Of a DNA stretch of 18,583 bases, positions 13,222 through 18,583 are shown piece by piece. A model generated the notes under the pieces. It did not search any database, was not told the DNA's origin, and worked only from the letters and a program-made list of their open reading frames with translations. The position numbers and the translations under genes were made by a program. The DNA is taken from positions 1 to 18,583 of the forward strand of contig JAKOSR010000001.1 of the NCBI GenBank assembly GCA_029777225.1, given 5' to 3'. Position 1 is the stretch's first letter, and each line of letters starts with the position of its first letter. Source of the stretch: Chloroflexota bacterium. GTDB taxonomy: Bacteria; Chloroflexota; Anaerolineae; Anaerolineales; Anaerolineaceae.

Positions 13222-14478
13222 ATGTCGAAGACCAAACTGAAATTTCCACTGTGGCTGCGCAAGGTCGGGCTGATTTTCACACTCCTCGGCCCGGGATTAA
13301 TTACTGCCAGCGCGGATAACGACGCCCCAGGCATCGCCACCTATTCCTCCTCTGGCTCATATTATGGGTACTCCTTCCTGTGGATTATCGTCATGATTAC
13401 CATTGGCGAAGTCGTCATCCAGGAGATGGCAGCCCGCATGGGTGCTGTAACCGGCAAGGGCACTGGCGACCTCATCCGCGAACGTTTTGGCGTGCGTACC
13501 ACCACCTTCGCCATGCTCTGCCTGCTTTTGGCCAACCTGGGCACCACCGTGGCACAATTTGCCGGTGTGGCAGCCGCGGGCGAACTATTTGGCATCAGCC
13601 GCTATATTACCGTCCCGTTGGCCGGCTTGTTAATCTCGCTACTAATCCTGCGGGGCAACTACAAAAGCGTGGAAAAAGCCCTGTTGTTCCTATGCCTGAG
13701 TTCGCTGGCGTATGTCCTCACGGTTTTCATCATCAAACCTGATTGGGGCGTTATCCTGAAGGACGCGTTGACCCCCACCTTGAAAATGGATGCCACGTAC
13801 ATCCTGGCCGTCCTGGCGGTCATTGGCACCACCATCACCCCCTGGGGTATTTTTTACCTGCAGGCTTCTGTGGCTGACCGCGGGACCGAGATGAGCGAAT
13901 ACAACAACACCCGACTGGATGTGATGTTTGGCGCCGGCTGGGGCAATATCATCTCCGCCTTCATCATCATTACCACGGCGGCTACCCTCTTCACCAGGGG
14001 CATCCGCGTGGAGGACGCTAAGACCGCCGCGATGGCCCTGGCACCGCTGGCAGGCGAGTTTTCCAGCGTGCTTTTCGCCATTGGATTGCTGGGGGCCTCC
14101 CTGCTGGCTATTTCCGTACTGCCCCTGGCCACGACCTACGCGATGTGCGAGGCCTTCGGCTTTGAGCGCGGCCTCAACCGCCCCGTGCGGGAAGCGCCAA
14201 TCTTTTATGGTGTGTTCGGCATCATCACGGCGCTGAGCATCCTGGTGGTGCTCATCCCAGGGCTGCCACTCTTTCCAATCATGATTTTGTCCCAGTCGCT
14301 GAATGCGATGCTGCTCCCTGTGTTGCTGGTCCTGGTGTTGATTTTGGCCAATGACAAAGGGCTGATGGGCAAGTGGAAGAACAAACTGACCACCAATATC
14401 CTGGCCGTTGGCACGACCGCGTTGATACTCGTTGTAACGCTGATCCTCTTCGCGGGGCAGATTTTTAGGTTCGGTTAG
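13222..14478 (+). CDS. Nramp-related divalent metal transporter (NRMT-like, probably Mg2+)
   Basis: A 418-residue membrane protein with about 11 hydrophobic helices of the LeuT-fold Nramp superfamily. In helix 1 the canonical Nramp DPGN motif is absent; the site reads SADNDAPGIATY (30-41). In helix 6 the canonical MPHN-type motif is replaced by TTITPWGIFYLQ (203-214). Both substitutions match Nramp-related magnesium transporters (NRMTs), described in Clostridium and Eggerthella, which move Mg2+ and Mn2+. A paired MgtE-N/CBS gene upstream strengthens that reading. The start ATG has GGTGG 6 bases upstream. The 3' end overlaps the convergent BtuD-like gene by 14 bp with no terminator between them. 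Confidence 0.87.
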   Translation: MSKTKLKFPLWLRKVGLIFTLLGPGLITASADNDAPGIATYSSSGSYYGYSFLWIIVMITIGEVVIQEMAARMGAVTGKGTGDLIRERFGVRTTTFAMLCLLLANLGTTVAQFAGVAAAGELFGISRYITVPLAGLLISLLILRGNYKSVEKALLFLCLSSLAYVLTVFIIKPDWGVILKDALTPTLKMDATYILAVLAVIGTTITPWGIFYLQASVADRGTEMSEYNNTRLDVMFGAGWGNIISAFIIITTAATLFTRGIRVEDAKTAAMALAPLAGEFSSVLFAIGLLGASLLAISVLPLATTYAMCEAFGFERGLNRPVREAPIFYGVFGIITALSILVVLIPGLPLFPIMILSQSLNAMLLPVLLVLVLILANDKGLMGKWKNKLTTNILAVGTTALILVVTLILFAGQIFRFG

Positions 14479-15514
14479 GGAAGCGTAAAGACTGCGGTTC
14501 GCGAGGAATTTCCTTGAGGGCCTGCAGAAGGGAATAAATGGAGGTGTGGCTGGAGCGGATGTTGCCGTCATGCAGCACCCAAGTGGTTTCGGAACCCACG
14601 CCGAGCACCTCCACCACCGGTATGTCTGGGATGGGGGCGTCCAGCACCTGGAACCCCGCCCGTTCCAGCGCGCGCTTGGTCCAAATCCATGCCAGGCCAG
14701 AGGCGCGTAAAGCGACGGCCCGGCTGGGGGTGGTATCCAGCGTGAAGCTGCCAGTTTTTGTGTCAAAAATGACATTTTGTTTTTCAAAGGTGTGGGCAAA
14801 CTGACCTGAAAGCACCAGGTCTTCTGGTGAGCCCTGCAAGATAACCCCCTGGTGGTCCATCAGCCAAACCCGATCAGCCGAACGCAAGGCCAGGTCGAGG
14901 TCGTGCGTGGAGGTCAAAACCGTCTTGCCCTGCTCGTGCGCGAGGGCCACCAGCAGGCGCATGATGGATACCCTGCCGGCCACATCCAAAAACGCCGTAG
15001 GTTCATCCAACACCAGCAGGCGTGGTTCCTGCGCCAGGGCGCGGGCGACCATCACCCGTTGGCGCTCGCCATCGCTTAATTCATTCACAACCCGGCCGGC
15101 AAGGAATTCAACGTCACTGGCACGCATGGCGGCATGGATGGCTTGCTCGTCCGCGTCTGTGAGCCGGTCAAACAGGCCGGTGTAGGGGAAGCGCCCCAGC
15201 CCGACCAAATCCGCCACGCGCATGGCACCCGCCCCCGTGGGTTGCGTGAGCACCACGCTGAGCAGGCTGGCCAATTCGTGGTTGGAATAACTGCCGAGGT
15301 CACGGCCGGCCAGCAGCACATGCCCCGAAAGGGGCGCGCGCAGGCGTGTGAGTGTGCGTAAAAGCGTGGACTTGCCCACCCCGTTGGGCCCAACCAGGCA
15401 AATCATCTCGCCTGGGTTGGCACGCAGTTCCAGGCCCGTAGCCAGTGGTTTCGGCGCTGACCTCCCCTGCCTAAAGCCAATCGTGAGGGCGTGGGTCTCC
15501 AACAATGGCTGCAT
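14465..15514 (-). CDS. btuD: Cobalamin ABC importer ATPase with C-terminal extension
   Basis: A 349-residue ATPase of the FecE/BtuD type. Walker A is GPNGVGKST (42-50), Q-loop Gln91, signature LSDGE (146-150), Walker B LLVLDE (166-171) and H-loop His204. The core ends near residue 250. About 95 further residues follow, containing a beta-alpha-like segment (ALRASGLAWIWTKRALERAGF, about 268-288) and VVEVLGVGSETTWVLHDG, which ordinary BtuD proteins lack; a regulatory extension is inferred. The ATG at 15514 overlaps the permease stop codon as TGATG, so a GTG start 16 codons upstream is not needed. Cobalamin rather than heme or siderophore is inferred from the riboswitch upstream of the operon. 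Confidence 0.85.
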   Translation of the reverse strand: MQPLLETHALTIGFRQGRSAPKPLATGLELRANPGEMICLVGPNGVGKSTLLRTLTRLRAPLSGHVLLAGRDLGSYSNHELASLLSVVLTQPTGAGAMRVADLVGLGRFPYTGLFDRLTDADEQAIHAAMRASDVEFLAGRVVNELSDGERQRVMVARALAQEPRLLVLDEPTAFLDVAGRVSIMRLLVALAHEQGKTVLTSTHDLDLALRSADRVWLMDHQGVILQGSPEDLVLSGQFAHTFEKQNVIFDTKTGSFTLDTTPSRAVALRASGLAWIWTKRALERAGFQVLDAPIPDIPVVEVLGVGSETTWVLHDGNIRSSHTSIYSLLQALKEIPREPQSLRFPNRT

Positions 15515-16602
15515 CAGAGGTTGAACGATGTCCCACCTCCACGGTTCCTGAGCAGTATCCACAGCACGAAGGGAGCGCCGAAAAGCGAGGTCACCACGTT
15601 GATGGGCAACATGAACTGGCTGCCGGGCAACTGGGCGATGATATCAGCCGCGATGGCGGCAATCGCGCCGATGATGCCCACCGCGGGGACCAGGAGCTTA
15701 TGGTCCGCAGTGTGAAAAACATTGCGCGCCAGGTGGGGCACCGCGACGCCAAGGAACCCAATTGGCCCGCAAAAGGCTGTCACCGTACCAGCCAGGATGG
15801 AAGCGCTGACGAGAATCAGGAAGCGCGCCTGGCGCACGTTCATACCCATGCTCTTGGCATAATCCTCGCCAAGCAGAAGCGCGTTCAGGTATTTTGGCAG
15901 CAAACCCGCCAGGAAAATTCCAAAAAGGATTACACCCAGCATAACCTTCATCTGGCTCCAGGTCACCCCGCTAAACGAGCCATAGGTCCAGAGGGTAAAG
16001 GCCTGGATGCGTTCCGGGATGCTGAAGTAAATCAGCAGGCTGACCACCGCGCTGGTGGCGTAGCCAAACATCAGTCCGAGGATGAGCAGCGTGGTGGTAT
16101 CCCGAACCTTGCGACCAACCAGAAGGATGAGCGCGAGGACGGCTCCAGCGCCAACGGAGGCGGAAAGGGCAATCCCGATATCCCCAAACAGGCCCAGGCC
16201 GGCCAGGAATGTGGCTCCTGAAGCGCCAATGCCAAGGATGGCGATGGCCACACCCAGGCTGGCACCGGAGTTGATACCAAGGATGAAAGGGTCGGCCAAT
16301 GGATTGCGAAAGAGAGTCTGCATCTGGAGGCCGGCGAGGGCCAGCGCGCTCCCAGCCAGCAGGGCTGTCAGTGCCTTCACCAGGCGGAAGTTCAGGATGA
16401 TGTAATCCCAGCTCGGCCGGCCAGAAGTGCCTCCTGTGACAATCTTCAGCACCTGGCGCAAGGGAATTTGAACCGAACCATAGGCAAGGCTGAGGGAAAA
16501 GACGACCAACAGGAGCACCCCAAGCAGTATGAAAACCAAAGCCCGGGTCTTGTGAGAACCGGGGAGCTTTGGCATGTCAGTCGATGCGGGGTTTCTTTCC
16601 AT
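15514..16602 (-). CDS. btuC: Cobalamin ABC importer permease (BtuC/FecCD family)
   Basis: A 362-residue permease with about ten transmembrane helices. Family landmarks are RLVKALTALLAGSALALAG (split about 73-91), GLQMQTLFRNPLADPFILG near 91-109 and the cytoplasmic coupling and FCGPIGFLGVAVPHLAR (about 296-312) segments characteristic of FecCD proteins. It forms the homodimeric membrane channel for the ATPase encoded directly downstream with one-base overlap. The start ATG at 16602 lacks a clear ribosome site; an internal Met10 is possible. It follows the binding-protein gene by 25 bases and shares its riboswitch-controlled transcript. Confidence 0.88.
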   Translation of the reverse strand: MERNPASTDMPKLPGSHKTRALVFILLGVLLLVVFSLSLAYGSVQIPLRQVLKIVTGGTSGRPSWDYIILNFRLVKALTALLAGSALALAGLQMQTLFRNPLADPFILGINSGASLGVAIAILGIGASGATFLAGLGLFGDIGIALSASVGAGAVLALILLVGRKVRDTTTLLILGLMFGYATSAVVSLLIYFSIPERIQAFTLWTYGSFSGVTWSQMKVMLGVILFGIFLAGLLPKYLNALLLGEDYAKSMGMNVRQARFLILVSASILAGTVTAFCGPIGFLGVAVPHLARNVFHTADHKLLVPAVGIIGAIAAIAADIIAQLPGSQFMLPINVVTSLFGAPFVLWILLRNRGGGTSFNL

Positions 16603-16627
16603 GGGCGGAGATAAGGGGGCGGAAAGC

Positions 16628-17851
16628 TTAGTTCAGTTGTTTGTAGTAGTACAGGGTGTAATCGGGCAACAGCTCAGGGTGGAAGATTTTTACCAGGTCC
16701 GAGAGCACCAGGTCCGGATGAGCCACGCCGCTTTCATAGTAATCCACGCCGCCATTGCCGTTCACGCGGGCGTTGAAGTTGAATACCCCGCCTGCCTGGA
16801 AGGCCTTAAAATCAGCATAACGCTCGTCCATGGCCACCAGGCCGGCAAGGTCGGCCGGAAACCCAACATTCAGCCAGTAATCCGCGTTGAGCGCGCGGTC
16901 GTACACTTCCTCAAAGGCCAGTGGCGCGGCATTGGCAGAAGGCAGGTCCGTAAAGAGATAGTTAGCACCGGAATCGCGCAGCAGCTCAGCCACATAGCTT
17001 TCATTGCCGGGCACATACCAGGTACCCTGGTAATCCGTGTTGACAAAGACCGTGGGTTTTGTGGCAGCTGCGGCAGCCAATTCCTTCAGCGCGTTATAGC
17101 GGGCCACCACTTCGCTAAATTGCTCGGCGGCGCGTTCTTCCTCGTTGTAAAAAGCAGCAATGAACTTGCCCCACTCAGCACGGCCCAATGGCGAGTTTTC
17201 CAGGTAATCGGCGTTGATGACCACATGGAACCCCGCTTCGAGTAGCTTGGGGTGCGCGTCGTAATCCACTGAACCCGAGGCGGAGGTCATGATGACATCC
17301 GGGGACATGTCCACGAGCGCTTCGAGGTCGATGGGGCCAAGGCTGGAACCACCGCCGATGACCTTTACGCGCCCGGCTTTGACGCCCTCGGTGATGGTCT
17401 TGTTATAGGTATAGGTGGCATCATCAACAGCCTGGACCGTGTCGAGCTTGCCAATGTTCTCGAGGAAGGCAAAATAAGTTGTGGAGAGGGTTACCAGGGA
17501 TTGGATGGGCGTATGGATGACCATCGCGCTGCCGGGGTTGGCCGGCTCCGCAACCCCTTCGGGGACGAGGATGTAGGTGAAGGCCTGTGAAGCCCCAACC
17601 CATGGCTGGGTCACGGTCAGGATTTTGTATCCATCCTTGTATTGCAGGGTGAAGTTTTTAGCGTAGTCAATGGTCACTGGCGTGAGGGCCTTGCCATCAA
17701 CAACCCCGCCAGGGGTGACAGATTGGTCATCCGGCACATACACCGGCCCAGCCTCAACCTCTGGAGCAGTCTCAACCGGAGATTGGAGGGGTTCACAGGC
17801 CACCAGGCCGACCAAAACCAGTAAAACAATTAAGGAAATTACTTTTTTCAT
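16628..17851 (-). CDS. btuF: Cobalamin-type ABC importer substrate-binding lipoprotein (BtuF/TroA-like)
   Basis: A 407-residue lipoprotein with lipobox LVAC (acylated Cys19) and a short acidic/Pro linker. From about 65 on it has a class III binding-protein fold: FTLQYKDGYKILTV, IHTPIQSLVTLSTTYFAFLENIGKLDTV split over about 112-140, LEALVDMSPDVIMTSASG around 180-195 and a long helix-linked second lobe. It should capture the ligand outside the membrane and deliver it to the permease encoded next. The ATG at 17851 is preferred over a GTG two codons earlier because GAGGTGA sits at correct distance for the ATG. The family also binds heme and siderophores; cobalamin is inferred from the riboswitch leader. 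Confidence 0.86.
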   Translation of the reverse strand: MKKVISLIVLLVLVGLVACEPLQSPVETAPEVEAGPVYVPDDQSVTPGGVVDGKALTPVTIDYAKNFTLQYKDGYKILTVTQPWVGASQAFTYILVPEGVAEPANPGSAMVIHTPIQSLVTLSTTYFAFLENIGKLDTVQAVDDATYTYNKTITEGVKAGRVKVIGGGSSLGPIDLEALVDMSPDVIMTSASGSVDYDAHPKLLEAGFHVVINADYLENSPLGRAEWGKFIAAFYNEEERAAEQFSEVVARYNALKELAAAAATKPTVFVNTDYQGTWYVPGNESYVAELLRDSGANYLFTDLPSANAAPLAFEEVYDRALNADYWLNVGFPADLAGLVAMDERYADFKAFQAGGVFNFNARVNGNGGVDYYESGVAHPDLVLSDLVKIFHPELLPDYTLYYYKQLN

Positions 17852-17882
17852 CTTCACCTCGGCAAGCGTATATTAAACGAAA

Positions 17883-17908
17883 AACCCAACGCTGGATCTG
17901 GTTGGGTT
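17883..17908 (-). terminator. Riboswitch-controlled intrinsic terminator
   Basis: On the minus strand AACCCAAC (17908-17901) pairs perfectly with GTTGGGTT (17890-17883) around a 10-base loop, and the following bases extend a run of five T. It lies about 30 bases before the btuF-like start codon, as expected of a transcription-attenuation expression platform. Confidence 0.85.
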
Positions 17909-17931
17909 TCCTGTAATAGCAGAAGGTCCCG

Positions 17932-17950
17932 CCTTCCAGATCCGGGAAGG
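17932..17950 (-). promoter_or_regulatory. Expression-platform hairpin with loop complementary to the terminator loop
   Basis: CCTTCC (17950-17945) pairs with GGAAGG (17937-17932), leaving loop CGGATCT. Six loop bases GGATCT are exactly complementary to AGATCC in the terminator loop (17899-17894), and the match extends to 8 bases when stem bases are included. Loop-loop pairing or an antiterminator is possible. Confidence 0.5.
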
Positions 17951-17966
17951 ACGACGTGGACTTGTT

Positions 17967-18079
17967 CCCAAGGCAGGCGTCCTGGCTCGTTCAAATGAAC
18001 TTACAGTTGCGGTACAGCGCTGGACTCGCACCAGCTTCCACCTTTACACCCTGACTTCCGGGCATCGGGTTACCTTGGG
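17967..18079 (-). promoter_or_regulatory. Cobalamin riboswitch aptamer
   Basis: Minus-strand leader with the landmarks of the cobalamin class. Closing stem CCCAAGG (18079-18073) pairs with CCTTGGG (17973-17967). GCTGG-TGCGAGT-CCAGC (18035-18019) is the P5/L5 element, ACCGCAACTGT (18013-18003) is the conserved junction strand, and CCAGGACGCCTGCC (17985-17972) is the B12-box-like 3' strand. It precedes a BtuFCD-type operon and an intrinsic terminator, so adenosyl- or methylcobalamin should lower transcription. The aptamer is compact, with a short peripheral arm (AAGTTCATTTGAACGA). Confidence 0.92.
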
Positions 18080-18102
18080 TTTCCATGTTAACGTTCAAGC
18101 TA

Positions 18103-18131
18103 AAGATAACACGTCGGCAGGGCTGTGTCAA
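18103..18131 (-). promoter_or_regulatory. Sigma-70 promoter of the cobalamin operon
   Basis: Minus-strand TTGACA (18131-18126), a 17-bp spacer and TATCTT (18108-18103). Predicted start near 18096, giving a leader of about 245 nt that contains the whole riboswitch and terminator. Confidence 0.8.
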
Positions 18132-18195
18132 TGAAAATGCGTCCTGAAACGTGATAAATGGAAGGGCGCGGCCGATTAGCAGGTAAAATAAACGC

Positions 18196-18583
18196 GTGAA
18201 AAGAACATCTCTACGCGCGCTCTCAGAGGAACAACTGGGGCGTTTTCAGACCCTGCAAAAGGGAAACGATTGCACACTCCACGCCATCTCCGCGGCGCTC
18301 TCCATCTTGTGTGATTACACGGTCAGCCCTGGAAAACTCATTTCGGAGGCCAACGAGCTATGGTGGCGCGGAAGGTTCTTCCGCCTGGCGCCTGGCTGGG
18401 CAGTCACACCCCGCATGCAGGCCCGTTTCGTAAACTACCTGGCGCGCACCCGGAAACTGCCCATTTCAGCGCGCCTGCTTCATACCTCACCCGAAATCCT
18501 CAGGAACCTACCCAATGACGATTCCCTGGCCGCGCTGGTGACGGTTTATTGGCTTTGGGGAAGGGCGCCGGCGCTTTATTACC
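18196..18583 (+). CDS. Unknown protein, possibly C39-like cysteine peptidase; 3' end cut by window edge
   Basis: An open frame of 129 codons starting with GTG and running off the right edge. An in-frame TAA lies 12 bases upstream, so this GTG is the earliest possible start; a weak AGGT is about 12 bases away. There is no signal peptide. LQKGNDCTLHAISAALSIL at about 19-37 has a Gln and Cys spaced as the oxyanion and nucleophile of papain-like C39 peptidases, but the usual Gly-Pro after the Cys is missing (CTLHA) and the catalytic His region lies outside the window. The rest is rich in Arg, Leu and Trp. The family assignment is tentative; only the reading frame is well supported. Confidence 0.6.
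   Translation, partial: MKRTSLRALSEEQLGRFQTLQKGNDCTLHAISAALSILCDYTVSPGKLISEANELWWRGRFFRLAPGWAVTPRMQARFVNYLARTRKLPISARLLHTSPEILRNLPNDDSLAALVTVYWLWGRAPALYY

Noticed and set aside
13690..14799. Long minus-strand open frame (369 codons) across the Nramp-like and ATPase genes
   Set aside because: It is antisense to the Nramp-like gene and in another frame of the ATPase gene; low-complexity Gln/His/Gly composition marks it as a shadow.
1..18583. CRISPR arrays, rRNA, IS elements or tandem repeats
   Set aside because: Scanning found no regularly spaced direct repeats, no rRNA signature and no transposase; only short inverted repeats are present.

Overview
The window looks like chromosomal DNA of a moderately GC-rich bacterium, most likely a Chloroflexota (Anaerolineae-type) lineage. 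That placement is an inference from protein style: a standalone MgtE-sensor plus Nramp-like pair, a sphingolipid-type alpha-oxoamine synthase, Thr/Pro-rich lipoproteins and a BtuFCD operon behind a cobalamin riboswitch. No rRNA or other strong taxonomic marker is present. Several promoters are near-consensus sigma-70 type with 17-bp spacers.

Left edge (1-1868): a truncated DNA methyltransferase gene and a tyrosine recombinase gene lie immediately downstream of the 3' end of a tRNA-Met(CAT), all on the minus strand. This is the classic layout of a tRNA-targeted integrative element whose body continues out of the window to the left.

Central housekeeping/accessory block (1993-11343): a GTPase with a DUF697-like membrane domain converges on a serine-palmitoyltransferase-like PLP enzyme. 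Next come a lipoprotein with a beta-sandwich-like domain and an alpha/beta hydrolase whose promoter carries a 12-bp perfect inverted repeat. A strong promoter then drives a three-gene operon: two half-transporters of a heterodimeric ABC exporter with complementary degeneracy of one ATP site, and a DUF692/MNIO-like (multinuclear non-heme iron) TIM-barrel protein. A bidirectional terminator separates that operon from a cold-shock protein gene with a promoter and a leader of about 100 nt.

Magnesium block (11700-14478): a structured leader containing a 38-codon acidic/proline-rich ORF precedes a PRC-barrel/MgtE-N/CBS protein without a channel domain. This is followed by an Nramp-related transporter lacking the canonical DPGN motif, of the NRMT (Mg2+) type. 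The leader resembles no riboswitch I recognise and recalls enterobacterial mgtL logic; it is the best candidate here for something undescribed.

Cobalamin block (14465-18131, minus strand): promoter, cobalamin riboswitch, intrinsic terminator, then substrate-binding lipoprotein, permease and ATPase (BtuF-BtuC-BtuD type). The terminator loop is complementary to the loop of the preceding hairpin. At the right edge a divergent partial gene begins; its N-terminus faintly resembles C39-like cysteine peptidases.
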